Assembly: GCA_023375785.1 (NCBI GenBank)
Contig: SZWC01009550.1
Span: 27,272 to 91,271 of the forward strand
Direction of reading: 5' to 3'
From: Penium margaritaceum
Lineage: Eukaryota > Streptophyta > Zygnematophyceae > Desmidiales > Peniaceae
Length of the DNA stretch: 64,000 nt
Numbering within the stretch: position 1 is the first letter of the stretch; every line of letters starts with the position of its first letter. Below the pieces are notes generated by a model, which had not been told where the DNA came from, ran no database searches, and saw nothing but the letters and a program-made list of their open reading frames with translations. Of the stretch, positions 31,545 to 43,096 are shown in pieces. The translations under genes and the position numbers were made by a program.

Positions 31545-32395
31545 TGGCACTTGGATCATCGACTCCGGTGCCACTCATCACATGACCTGTCGTTGTAGTG
31601 ATTTCGTTGTTCCCGGCCCTGTTGCATCTGTTTGTTGTGTCCACACAGGCTCTGGTCAGTCCTTCCCAGTCCAGGGTGTTGGGGTCGTCTATTCCGACGG
31701 TCCATCTGGCCCCCTGTATCTTTCCAAGGTGATGTTTGTGCCTAACCTTGAGCTCAGTTTGCTTTCTATACGTGCTTGCACACTGATGGGACTCTCTGTG
31801 GAGCAAACTATAGAGTCTGCGACTGTGAATGCTATTGACACTCGTAGCGTTGTCCTTCATGCCTCTGTTGTGGATGACCTGTATTGTGTCTCTTGGACTT
31901 GTGCTCTTGCTCCCCCTCCCCTTGTGTTTTTGTCACTGGTGTACTGTCTCCTGAGCACCAGCGATTGCTTCATCGCCGCTTGTGTCATGTAGGCTCCGAC
32001 ACTGTGTCAAAGCTCATTCGGACACAGCCTGTCCTCGGTCTTGACGCGGCTTCTTTCGAGAAGCCACCGAAGACCGATTGCCTCTTCTGCACTCAAGGTA
32101 AGATGCATCGTTGCACCTACCCTGACTCCCGTTCACGCACACTTCACCCTCTCGAGTTAGTTCATTCGGACCTTCTTGGTCCCCTACTTGTCGATTCTCT
32201 GTCCGATCGAGGCCAATACGTCCTGACCCTGACCGATGACTGCACCCGGATGCGGTGGGTCTATAGCCTGCGCCAGAGTGATGTAGCTCTCATGGTTCGC
32301 CTCTTGCTAGTGATGGCTGAGTGTCAGTCTCGCCACGCGCTGTACACCTTCCACTCGGATCGTAGCGGTGAGTTCCTTGGCACCAATTATTCTCG
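31545..32395 (+). pseudogene. protease and integrase region of copia copy 2 (fossil)
   Basis: WIIDSGATHHMTC (near 31552-31590) is the copia aspartic protease motif. LYLSKVMFVPNLELSLLSI follows, as in copia protease. Then come the GAG-pre-integrase block with HRRLCHVGSDTVSKL and CLFCTQGKMHR (HHCC zinc site), and the integrase core with LELVHSDLLGPL, LTLTDDCTRMRWVY and TFHSDRSGEF, which carry catalytic Asp residues. The region is in more than one frame and broken. No reverse transcriptase follows. Confidence 0.9.
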
Positions 32396-32459
32396 GCATG
32401 ATGATGCCACGACCGGAACCACCTCCAACCTCTTCTCCCATACAGGCAATTTTGACACC

Positions 32460-33260
32460 GGCTAGTGCTAGTGTTTTGCACTCTCACCCTCTTCATATAC
32501 GCCTCTCCAACATGCTCAGGCTGCACCTCCACGTGGTCTCCCCGGCCATTCGCTCCCGTGGCCAGTTTTTACACCACCGGGAGGCATCCTCTCATACGCT
32601 CACTGTCATCACCAATTGTCTCCGGTCACAGTGATCCTACCGCCGGCACCACCACCTGATTGTGTTGCTGGCCAGCCACTCCTGTGGTCATTTTCTTCAC
32701 CACTAGGAGAGAGTATTCCCCTTGCCGCACTGTGTCACCAACCTACCGGCACACTCACCTGGCCTCTGGGATCACCCTCTCATGGGCACACTGGTCAGCA
32801 TCCTCTGTGGTCGGCTTCTACACCAATCGGAGCCGGCATTCTACACCCCTATCGTGGTCATCAGCTTGACAGCGTGGTGATCGGAAAGCATCCATCCTCT
32901 GGCCAGCTTTCTCCGGGGTCCTTCTCCTCACCACCGCGAGACCGCACTCTTCACGCGCATTCTCATCATCAGCTGTCTTTAGGGGTAGATATGTGGCTGC
33001 CAGCACCATCTTTTCGTGATGAACCTCTCCAGCCACTCCTGTGGTCAGTCTCTATACCGGCAGGATACGGCAATCTCCATCCGCAATCACATGATCCTCA
33101 GAGGCTTTCTCCTTTCACGGCAGGAGCTACATCTCCGTGGATCTACTTGCCACTTCTGTTGAGATGGACGCCACGGTTGGCACCAGTTTCATCATCGTCC
33201 TAGTGAGTGGCATCCACTCCGGCTCCAGCCCCTTGCATGTCCTCACACCCCACCGGAGGC
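32460..33260 (+). repeat. Imperfect tandem repeats after the copia integrase
   Basis: A Pro/Ser/His-rich stretch with repeated blocks such as CCACTCCTGTGGTCA (near 32680 and 33035), CATCCTCTGTGGTCG and CATCCTCTGGCCAG, at spacings of roughly 100-170 bp. It lies where copia elements have a linker between integrase and reverse transcriptase. It ends where the next LTR starts. Confidence 0.55.
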
Positions 33261-33264
33261 GGAA

Positions 33265-33730
33265 TGTGACATGTGTCACCCGCATCCGGCTAGTGGAGAG
33301 AATCTATTGCTCATCTCTAATGTTCTATTCTGCCTACATGTATCAAGGATGTTCATCCTGTTTGTATTTGGTTCCGTGGCTCTATCATTGCATCTTCGCT
33401 CTGCACACTTCTTACTCGTTCCTCTTTGCTGTCCAGTCCTGCCTTTCACTTCAACCCTTTTTGGTTTGTCACTCTTGCTCCTCCACTCATCTCTTCCTAC
33501 CATATCAAGATTGACATCTCGCCTCCTGAATTCTCTCATTGTGCCACTGTCTACCCTTCTCTCCATCGATCTACCTTGACTTAGGCTCGTCCTCATTCAC
33601 TCTTCTGTCCAACTCCTTGTATCTCATTGCAGCACTCTGCTTGCGTTATCACTCCCCTACACCACCACAAAATACATCGGTTCTGCCTGCTTCTTCCATC
33701 TTCCACCATGCTTGCTTCATTCCTTTGACA
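33265..33730 (+). repeat. 5' LTR of the 33.3-36.8 kb element
   Basis: 466 bp from TGTGACATG to TTTGACA, followed directly by TGGTATCAAAG. Confidence 0.75.
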
Positions 33731-36352
33731 TGGTATCAAAGTTCCAGGCGACATCGCCTGGTGTCCACTAACCAAGTCATCGCCCCGCCGCTCTCCTTCT
33801 TGCCAAAATCATCCATCCTTCACCGCTTCATCTACAGCTGATGTCCACAGCATAGCCTCCTCTGCTCCTCGAGATTTGGAGTCACTCATCACTGATAATG
33901 AGCCCTACATCCTACCAAACAGCTGTGGTGACGCCAGGCTCCCTCTACTACCAACAAGTTGACAAAAGCTCTTGAGCCACTCTCTGTCGCCATCTTTGTC
34001 GAAGCTTCATGTAATGCCTGCTCCTTGCTCCCTTCATTCTGCATTGTCTTCTACTAACATTCTCCTCTATAGATTCTGCATTCTTGCTCCTCTAAAACCC
34101 TTTCAACGACTCTCATGACTATGTGACACAGTCACCTCTTCAACGTTACATCTGCCTCCCACAGTACCATCCCTATCCTCTCCTCCTCCAACCACCACAT
34201 TTCATCCCATTCTTCTCTATCTATTTAATCAGCATCATCATCGTCTTCTGCCTCCCTCTCCCTCTCCATTTTGCGTCATCCTCTTGAGCCGCCTTTTTGC
34301 GTCACTCCACAGAAGCAGATTGATGCTAGATGTTAGGACATCGGAAACTACCAGTCTTCCTGATCGTCGATCTTGAGCCAAGTGGTGGAACAAACCGTCA
34401 CTCTCCTGACGCTAGTGAACATTCTTGTTGACTCAAGCCTCTCAGTCCTCCTCCGGTGCAGCGGGACTCCCCTTGGTGTCAGAGAATCAGACACTACCAG
34501 TCTTCCTGCTTCTTGGTCTGGAGCCAACTGTTGGCACAAGCAGTCATTCCTCTGGTATTAGCGATCTTCTGTTTCTTTCACCTTCCACATCTGCTCCATC
34601 CGCCTTTTAATATACTATTCCTCGTCATCATCAACCTCAATTCTCATCATCCCCAGTCACCCTGACCTCATCATCATTCCTCCTCAACTTCCTCACCATC
34701 CTCATCAGCTTCTTCATCACCTTCATCATCAATAATCATCTTCTAGCACAAGTGGTTTTGCACCTGTGCCCCGTTCATCAATTTCTCCTCCATAGCTATG
34801 AGCTATCATCATTCTCCACTCAACAAAAAGATCCCTCTGGTGAACGTGCCAATCTCACGGAGACCTACGTCCACACCGTCCTCTCATCAGTGTACGCGGC
34901 TTGCCCCTACGCCCAAATCTCATCATCATCCATCCTCTTCCATGTTCAATAGCATCATCAGCATCTTTGGCCAGCACAAGGATCTGTACAAGTAGTTGCC
35001 AATCTTGCGTAGTTGTGCACCCAAGCCAGCAACAGATTTTTCCTAGCGTGTCGCTCTCGCCTTCCCTTTGGTGCATCTCTACTCCTCCATTTGTCAGCGC
35101 ACTTGGTCTCGTCCCTACGCCCAAGTTCATCAACAAGCCTTCCTCACTCCGTCGCTATCGTCATCATCCACTTGGCACAAGGATCTGTCCGGTCAAACCG
35201 CCCATCTCGCAATGACCTACGCCCATGCCATCCCTTCATCTGCGCAGTTGGAATGTCCCTGTCCCAAAACGATCGACATCATTCATGTTGGCCTTCACTA
35301 AAGCTTGAGAACAAGACCTATCTCTGAAGGATCTGGGACAAGGGCATCTTTCACCGCTTGTCTTCCAGCTCGTCAAGATTGAGAGAACAAGTGGAACAAT
35401 TTGTCACTCCTTTGGGCCAGCTCTTGAAAAAGATTACTCTCCTCTCCAGCTTCCATCTCCATTTCCTCCTTGGACACAAAGGTTTGGCTATGACATATTT
35501 TCCTTTTTGAGTGATGTTGTGACAGCGCCCTCTACATCACTCATTGCATTACACCAACAATGACATTCCCTACCATGGCTGGACGGAGACAACCTATCGT
35601 CATCTATCCTAGAGTTGCCTACCTTGAGATCAACATTGACTTGCTGTTAATTTGCGACGATGGCACTCATAACTTCAGACGGTGGCGTAAACAACTCAAA
35701 AACCAAATTCTTCTCATCGACATCAATGACTTCATTCTCTATGATGTCCTTTGCAACAGAGTAAGAAGAGAGGCCCACTGTTCATCACAGACTCAGCACC
35801 ACTACGGTGTGGCCCAAAACACAACTGCGAGGCCTCCTCTATCTCACCACCAGTGTGGAATCCCATTGCATCACTAAAGCGCATAAACACCCGTTGCTCA
35901 ACAGAACAATGGTTGTCATCTGGGAATACTGCACTCCAACTTCCCCCTTGTACCTCCTCCAACTCCCCTTAGTCCTCCTGCCTTCGCTCTTCTTGCTCAA
36001 GGACTGCGCTTCCAACAACAACCATTCATCAGGGTGCATCAGAGAGATGGATAAGAAAAAGCATAAGAAGCATACGTTGAAGTATTTCATTAACAGATTC
36101 CAACTCCTTCATCCTCCAATGAACAAGGCCACTACGAACGATATTGGTAAATGACCAGCAAAAATCCAAGCAACAGTACTAACTCTCTTCTCAAGCTTAA
36201 AGAGGTTGTCAAAATGAAGCTATTACAAGAGAATATCCAATGGAGGGAAATCAAGCACTCAATAATGGTTCAGGTTCTACGCCAAAGCACCTTGACCAAC
36301 GGTTCATCGATCCTGTGACCGTTCAACCGACAATCTAGTCATCCCCTGAGAA

Positions 36353-36842
36353 TGTCACGCATGTCACTCGCATCCGGTTAGCGGAGAGAAACCGTTACTC
36401 AACTCTTCTTTCCACTCTTGCCTATATATACCAAGGATGATCATTCCCTCAAGTCTAACCAGAACGTTTTTTCCATCTTCTTCACCTTTTGTCTCGCGGC
36501 TCCGCTGCTGCATCTCTGCTTGCTTCTTGCCCATTCCTCCTTTTCTGTCCAATCTTACCTCTTACATCAGCCCTCTTCGCTCACTCTCGCTCCTTTGCTC
36601 ATCTCCTCCTGTTATATCAAGACTGACATCTCATCTCCTATATTCTCTCACCGTGCCACTATCCACCCTTCTCTCCATCAATCTACCTTGACTTCAAATT
36701 GTCCTTATTCATTATTCTGCCCAACTCCTTGTATCTCCTCGTAGCTCCCTGCTTGTGTCATCACTCCCCTATGACTTCGTATAATACAGTGCTTCTGCAT
36801 GCTTCTACCATCCTCAACCCTGCTCGCTTCATTCTTCCTGCA
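36353..36842 (+). repeat. 3' LTR of the 33.3-36.8 kb element
   Basis: 490 bp from TGTCACGCATG to CTTCCTGCA, alignable to 33265-33730 over its whole length with small indels. Ends in CA as expected. Confidence 0.75.
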
Positions 36843-37163
36843 CTAAGAACCATCAGCTGAGGTCTCTAGGGATGCATAAACTTCTAACAATGGGGATTTG
36901 ACCATTTCCCATCGTTACACGTATCGGGCTAGTGGCATATTGATTGTTCCTTCCATCGAATAGGAAGATACACTATGTGTTTCATGTGGGCCTGATGGCT
37001 CCATACACAGAAAATGGAACCATTTAGCCACCTTCGACGGTCATTGCTATCGGCTGCTAGAACGAGATCCTTTGCCTACTCCAGCACAGAGAGCATACAA
37101 TGTGGTTGTGAGCCGTTAAGGAATGCGTTGTTCATTAGACTGATTGTGGATCTTAACATAGCT
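36843..37163. other. Unannotated stretch
   Basis: Between the 3' LTR and the foldback element; no feature seen. Confidence 0.5.
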
Positions 37164-38964
37164 CATGGAAGTACAAACCTCGCTTGCCCACGGGGGTAGT
37201 CAAAGAGTACTGGAACTAGCCGGCTACTCGCATAGATTGACGCATGGTAGGGAGCACCACCTGAACGTGAAATAATTGAACAATATTTTCGTTAGGCAAA
37301 ATTCATGGAAAATGACCATAGGAGGTTGGGTATACCGAACATGGTTGTCACGCGGACGCTCTAGCCTAAAGGGGGGAGGTTGCTAGCCATGCTGGCTGAC
37401 AAGTCGTATCTTAGGTTTAAGTGGCCTGCACGTGTTCATGTTCAACTGGTGATTGAAATTATTCATTTTCTTTCACAACATCTATGGCTCACCGTCTGAC
37501 ACTCTCCCTTATTGGTCATGAACCGGCATGGTTCATAGAAAGTGGGAAGGAATAAAATAGGTTGGTGTGGTTGGCCCTCCCACCTCGCAACAGTGAGAAG
37601 GTGGCTTGCAGCCACTCCTTGTTATTGCAAGGGTTTACCGGTGGCCAGCCACCTGCTAGCTATCGGTCGGCTAGCGGCCGGCCGACTAGTTCACCAGTAC
37701 TCGGTTAGGTGCCACGCTGGCCACCCTCCAGCGCGCCACCAGCCACTGATCAAGCAAGTGGCCCGATTGGTGATAGAGGGGCCACAAGGCCTTGAGGATG
37801 AGTCTCATTGCCTGTGTCCTCACCCTCCTCGCTCACGAGAGCCAGAAAGGATAAGAGATATACCAAGGTTGAGCATGAGACCCGCACGAGAGGAATCAAG
37901 GTGATATCACCGATCATGTTACGCACATGACCATTTCACACCGTCACGTAACAAAACAAAACTTGATTTTGGTTAGGATGAAATTTGAGATTCAAAACTG
38001 GAAAACTCGTGTAAAACCAGGAGTGCAAACTCACATTTGGGATAATATCCCCTTGTTTTGGACCTAGAACGAGGGGATGAGGAATGAATGGAAATGGGCC
38101 TCTTGAGACTTGAAATGGACAAGTCTCCCTGCATGAGTCATTCATGACGATTGCCCCCAGATTGATGCGGGAGATAAATCCCTCGAGCGGGATTTGAACT
38201 CTCTCTACAAAGTGTAACAAAACACATCTGTACAGGAATTGGAGACAATGTGTTATACACGCCAAGCAATTCTACGTCGGTGTATATTCTATCTTGCACA
38301 CACTCGCCCTTGCCCTCTCCATTCTCCTAGCCCACTTTGCGAGGCAAGGAGAGGAGGGAAAGTTCGAGGGATGAAAACCACCAGCATCGACCCGTAAGAT
38401 CTCGTGGCCATCTAGCCACTAATCAAGCAGCCAGCTCAATCGGCAGCCTACAGTTGGCCGGTCGGTCACCTGACCAGCCGTATGCTACCCATTGTCTCCC
38501 AACTTGTGGCTGCCATCCGACATGTCTTGTCACGGTGAGGGGCGGTTGTCAGCCACCCTTTGCCTTTGGGCTGAGGGAGGGTCGAACTGGTCCTCTAGCT
38601 ATATTCCTCTCCACTTACTATAAACCATACCGGTTCATGCTCAACAATTAGGTTTGCCATATAGTAAGATGTCAACGCTCCATAAGGAAATTGATACTTT
38701 AAATCAATAGCTAAACATGAACATGTGTATGAAACTTGAACCTAAGATACAACATGTTAGTGAGTATGGCTAACAACATGCCTCCTTCAGGCTATAGTGT
38801 TTGCGCAACAACCATGATGGACGTCCCCAACCTCTTATGGTCGTTTGTCCATGCAATTTGCCTTCAAGTGGTAACTCCTACAATGCATTGGTCTGTGTGA
38901 GCTACAAACTCAATCTAGTACTCTTTGACCACAACGGTGGTTAAGCAAGATTCAGGCTCACATG
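37164..38964. mobile_element. Foldback element with long degenerate inverted arms
   Basis: The arms 37164-37553 and 38604-38964 are inverted copies. Shared stretches include GTCAAAGAGTACT, ATGACCATAGGAGGTTGGG-like, CATGGTTGT, GCTAGCCAT-like, TATCTTAGGTT and CATGAACCGG(C/T)ATGGTT. They differ at perhaps a quarter to a third of positions. The 1.05-kb centre is partly G/C-rich with smaller repeats (for example CCACTRATCAAGCAR at 37743 and 38417) and codes for nothing recognised. It could be an old long-TIR DNA transposon (MULE-like or Foldback) or two remnants of one repeat lying head to head. Confidence 0.65.
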
Positions 38965-39053
38965 GCTTTGGTCCATAACCGGCTAAAAAAAGGTATTATC
39001 TAGTAACCGGTGACCAAAGTGTACGCTCTCGATACAAGAGTGTGTAAAAGACC

Positions 39054-40400
39054 TCATGTTGCTTGTTGACAGCAAGAACTGCCAGTGGTGGCTGAACGGT
39101 ATGGATATAGCAAGCTCACATGACAGATGTTATACATTTTTCTACTCGGCGGAAGCAACAAACCATATGCCACGTGTCCGATGTATGCAACGATGGAAAA
39201 AGGTCGAATCCATTTATGTGTAATGTTTTGTACCTCTGGCAATTCGAGCCAAGTGTTCTTAGTTATATGTAGCAACCAATTAATGATGTCAAACGATACC
39301 TCGTGATGATTTTTATTGTAATATGATTTTTTCATTGCCAACCATGTAACAAGGAGTCTATGCACTTAGCAAAGGCTTGAGCATAAACAATATACGGTAA
39401 TACCGCATAAATTTACAAAATAATTAATTATTATATTTTCGGGTCCGATCCATAAATCTGTTTTGGCCCTCTTGTTAGTGGGCAGAAATAATTTTGGAAA
39501 TGGCTTTCAAATATTTTAAGTCCGAAAAAAAAGATCAAAATCTGGCTCTCGGTTTATTCTCCTTCGACACACCAGTAACGCACGCTTTGCGAGCATGTTG
39601 TGCACGGTCTCCCATGATCCTGGCACGTCCAGGGACAGTACACCACACTTGAGCAGACAACCAATTGTGTGTGAGAGTTGGGATTATAACAGGTCGTTTT
39701 GAATTTATGAGTTATCTTCCTACTTGACCCCCTAGCCAACAACCAAAAATTCAGCCCTGGGTGCTCAAAAAAAGGAGAAAAAGACTCCTTCCAAAATGAC
39801 CTTCCGAATATTAGCGGCACTACAGTATCCTTATTTGTTCCCAATCTTGACCAATGCAGAGGGTATCACGGGGTGCCAACTATTGCTCAACAAGAACGGT
39901 ATTATTAGTTTGGACTTGTTCATCAATGTTTTCACTAAAACATTTGCCTATACTTGGAGTTTTCCCCAAGTATGCATGGCACGGTTCACGTACATGCGGT
40001 GCATCTACACCAAAGTGTGAATCATGTGCTGTATTTGTTACTTCCTACCAGGGTACTCGTACAACTTTGGCCACAACTCACTAGCAAACTTTCTATCTTA
40101 AATGGAGATAACATACAATGGAAAGCCGTAGTAAATCGTAAAATCATCAAAGAAGTGACAAGCGGTCTCCTCTATGTTCACATTAGGGGTTGTGAAAACG
40201 AAATGTGCCATTTTTGTTATAAGATCCAGAACCACTAGTCCCGCATTGCGGCCATGGGCCATATCCAGAAGAATTATGATATCGTCCATCCTAAGGCACT
40301 CCCATGGAGTCATGGGAATAGGAAGTTGTTGGAGGAATAAAGGAGGTATTTTGTTACTAGCCTTACACTAAAGACACTAATTAGATACCATGCCTTACTT
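39054..40400 (-). pseudogene. Ty3/gypsy integrase remnants (fossil)
   Basis: On the minus strand, TPWECLRMDD (40285-40313), LDLITKMAHFVFTTPNVNIEETACHF in pieces (40110-40240), and finally KWIRPFSIVAYIGHVAYGLL with SRKMYNICHVSLLYPY (39080-39250). The last part is the gypsy integrase C-terminal region just before the chromodomain position. The order is right for one minus-strand element. Broken in several places. DNA near 40314-40400 matches the fragment at 21925, so the lineage is the same. Confidence 0.85.
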
Positions 40401-40845
40401 TGGGTCATCGACACTCCATCTTGGCTAAGAATCGTGTTTCGAGAGTGGTCGCCCCAATCTTTGTGGTCCCACACAACCTGCTATTGGTGGGTTGTGGAAT
40501 TCAAAGACAATCTTCACTTGAACATCCCTCGAGTTTGGCATAAGCATTTTTGTGCTTGTACATGCTCGTAGCTTCCACCGATTCTTACTTTTCTAAATTT
40601 GCAGTCTTGGAACCAATCATCCACACAACATTATATCCTGATTCTATTTACAAATAAGTTTAGTGGATAATCTCTCAAGGTGGCTATCGGAAGGGTGAGC
40701 AGAGGTATGATGTTTGCATCATAGAAGTAGCAATGACCGTAAGACACCCACTAACCCTAATGGTTGCATTCATATCCATGGACTGTCGGCTTAGTGGATC
40801 GGCCACATTGATGCATCCAAACTCATAATTCCATGTGAACAAGAA

Positions 40846-41076
40846 TCAGCTCATGTGTTTGTTTTTAACGTGTCTGCCATATTGACATTTTTTGTTACAT
40901 TTGAAATTATACCAATGGGTTGTGTGTTTGGTCATGACCTTCACACTCCCAGCATCACTCTTACGGTAGCATTTCCATCCGTTTAAATGATGTACCACAA
41001 ACACGAGGTCATGTTTACTACTTGTGTGTTTTGAGAGTTTCCAACTCTCATATGCAACTAGATGACCAATGTGCAC
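40846..41076 (-). pseudogene. Ty3/gypsy RNase H remnant (fossil)
   Basis: The minus strand has GHLVAYESWKLSK, HDLVFVVHHLNGWKCY and VMTKHTTHWYNF, the usual gypsy RNase H layout (xPVAYxSRKL ... ELLAVVxALKxWRxYL ... TDHxxL). It lies upstream, in element sense, of the integrase at 39.1-40.4 kb, so both belong to one broken element. Confidence 0.8.
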
Positions 41077-41357
41077 AAGGAATAGTCTTATTCCTGCTAC
41101 TAATATACCACGTCACAACTCCTATGGTTTTGATGCATTGGGAAGAGCTAAGATGGGCACCGTGGAAAGAAGTTCTTTGACTTTGAGAAAGGGTGTCTGT
41201 GAAGTTACCTGTCCATTCTTAGTGCACGTCTTTTTATGTGAGCCTGGTTAGCGAGGCTACCAAGGTCAACTTATCTTGCATAGACTGTTGAAAGTAGTTT
41301 GCAAGGCTGTGGAAAGGCTTAACCTATGCAATATTTTTGGGCAAGGCCAATCCAATA

Positions 41358-41900
41358 CCCTAAAAAGCATTGATTTTGATGATGGAGCTATTACATTTGT
41401 TTACGATTTTTTTTCAATATTTTAATTATTTAGGAGGCACATTTAAATTCGACGGAAGAAGGGAGGTAGAACCTTGAATTTGATGAATGTTTAGGAAAAG
41501 TTTATACTATTCGATGCATGCCTTGTCACTCGAGTGACTCTCCTATTCGAAGTCTAAAAAATACGAAACTTCAAACAGTATAGTCACTCGAGCGACGAAG
41601 TTTCATGAGATTGTTTGCTCGCTCCACCACTGTCAAACGTCATCACTCTAGCCATGAAGACAAATGACAGTGGTGAACAACGGTTGCACGAGCAAAAAGG
41701 ACCCCAATTGAGGGTTGGTGAAAGAACAACAAGCTGACTAGACCCGTGTTGCAACTTGACCAAACAACTGGGATAGCACGTTGATTTCGATTATTGAACC
41801 TTTTAATTGTCTTTGAGAATTTTTTAAATTCGATGTTTTTTTTTTACAAAAACCGATCATATAAAAAACAATTAACATTGAAATCAAAGTTTTTTTAGGG
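41358..41900. mobile_element. MITE-A copy 2 (uninterrupted)
   Basis: 543 bp with ends CCCTAAAAAGCATTGATTTT and, inverted, CCCTAAAAAAACTTTGATTT; TA on the left (41356-41357) and CA where TA is expected on the right, consistent with one later change. It carries the CACTCGAGTGACTCTCC box pair at 41528-41600. It is homologous, inverted, to the two halves at 22207-22486 and 26718-26992 over its whole length. It lies upstream, in element sense, of the gypsy RNase H. Confidence 0.85.
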
Positions 41901-42033
41901 TGTTGCTTGAACCTTTCGTGGATTGACACGTCTAATTTTTGCTCTCGGAGAATCGCAAAGACTGCGTAATTGTTTTATATGATATTCCATTCACTTGGAG
42001 AAAACCAGATGCCGTATATGTAAAGCAAGATTA

Positions 42034-42429
42034 CCGTACTGCCTGGTGAATTTGTTATTAATTATTTCGCCGGGACCACGAATTCTTTTATTCGGCTACA
42101 CGTTCAATATTATCCCAGTAAAACGAAAACATTTTATTAATTCCTCAAGCGAGGTCGACACTCGAGGACGAAACGAAATCTAAAATGCAGTCACGTAACC
42201 TCGGGCGGCCACTCGAATGCCCGATTTTCTGGTGTCGCATGACCACCGACACCGAAAATCGAGAGGCCTAGAGTCGAGCGAGACCGTATCCAGGTTAAAA
42301 AAATGAATTCAAGACAACAGATTGAAGTGATTTCGTCCAATTTGAGAACAGGAAATTAAATTTTCCCGAAACGAATCAAGATTACAAGTCATATATTATT
42401 TTAGACAAAGAATTCATCAGGCAGTAGGG
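42034..42429. mobile_element. MITE-B copy 4
   Basis: 396 bp with ends CCGTACTGCCTGGTGAATTT and, inverted, CCCTACTGCCTGATGAATTC, flanked by TA (42032-42033, 42430-42431). Non-coding. It lies 130 bp from MITE-A copy 2. Confidence 0.85.
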
Positions 42430-42431
42430 TA

Positions 42432-43010
42432 TTATCCAAGCTTCTTCAAATTATTTTCTTCATTTCTCATTGGAAAGTTGGCAGATAATTCTCAGCTCAA
42501 AGCACAATACTCAAGGCTACTACTATCACATGTGTATTCAAGTCACTATTTTCGGTAAATCATGCTCGGAGATGTGGATATGGTGGTACCCTTGAGACAA
42601 ATCCAACCAAGAAAAGATTACTTGCCTTTGCTTGCAGCAAAAACATGTGGCCCATTAATCATTCTTGTAGAAGCCCAGCTGGTGGATCTTGGAATTTATC
42701 TGTAAAATTTACCAATAGATATTCAACCTCTTACGATGTGTCTTTCCAAATTTGTCCATTTTCTGAAGCTGGGCTGAGACGTATCGACGACCTTGTCAAA
42801 TAATTCTCCTCACCTATACTACAGATTAGTTGGTGTGGACCTTGAGTTGGGTCGGTGATAATTGCATACTTGGAATCAAGGTGAAGCGATGCTGTGCCTT
42901 TGTTAAGGATCAAACATTTTGATTCAAAGCACATCAAAGCCTTGTTTTTTTTAGCCAGTGATCACCTAGAACTATGTCAAATGGGTGAGCAATGTTGAGT
43001 AACTTCAACT
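42432..43010. other. Unannotated stretch
   Basis: No supported feature; may be eroded gypsy sequence on the minus strand. Confidence 0.45.
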
Positions 43011-43014
43011 TTAC

Positions 43015-43015
<1 letters not shown>

Positions 43016-43096
<81 letters not shown>
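43016..43096. repeat. (GT)n microsatellite
   Basis: About 40 GT units with two TTT interruptions. The minus-strand ORF rich in Thr-His across it is a product of the repeat. Confidence 0.97.

Larger units (their letters stand above)
28081..33264 (+). mobile_element. Broken Ty1/copia-type LTR retrotransposon, copy 2
   Basis: A fossil element. The 5' LTR must end at 28740, because TGGTATCAGAGC (28741-28752) follows; its start is not defined and is placed near 28081 only as a guess. Then come a CAG-rich leader (28880-29390), gag (29897-31015), a zinc knuckle, protease with DSGATHHM (near 31560), GAG-pre-integrase and integrase core up to about 32390. A repetitive stretch then runs to 33264. Reverse transcriptase and 3' LTR are absent; another LTR element starts at 33265. 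The order protease-integrase before any reverse transcriptase is that of Ty1/copia. It has several breaks and looks old. Confidence 0.85.
33265..36842 (+). mobile_element. LTR-flanked element with little coding sequence (LARD/TRIM-like)
   Basis: A fossil element. Two related LTRs start TGTSAC..ATGTCAC and share blocks such as CGCATCCGG, CTGTCCAATC, ATATCAAGA.TGACATCTC, TCTACCTTGACTT and CCAACTCCTTGTATCTC. TGGTATCAAAG follows the 5' LTR directly, a copia-type primer site. The 2.6-kb inside is CT/ATC-rich with no pol motifs; only 35560-35790 hints at a copia gag start (FRRWRKQLKNQILLIDINDF). The LTRs differ at many sites by eye, so insertion is old. No matching target duplication is seen. Confidence 0.75.

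Noticed and set aside
37743-38440. Direct repeat CCACTRATCAAGCAR as LTR pair
   Set aside because: The similarity is short, and the surrounding arms are inverted, not direct.
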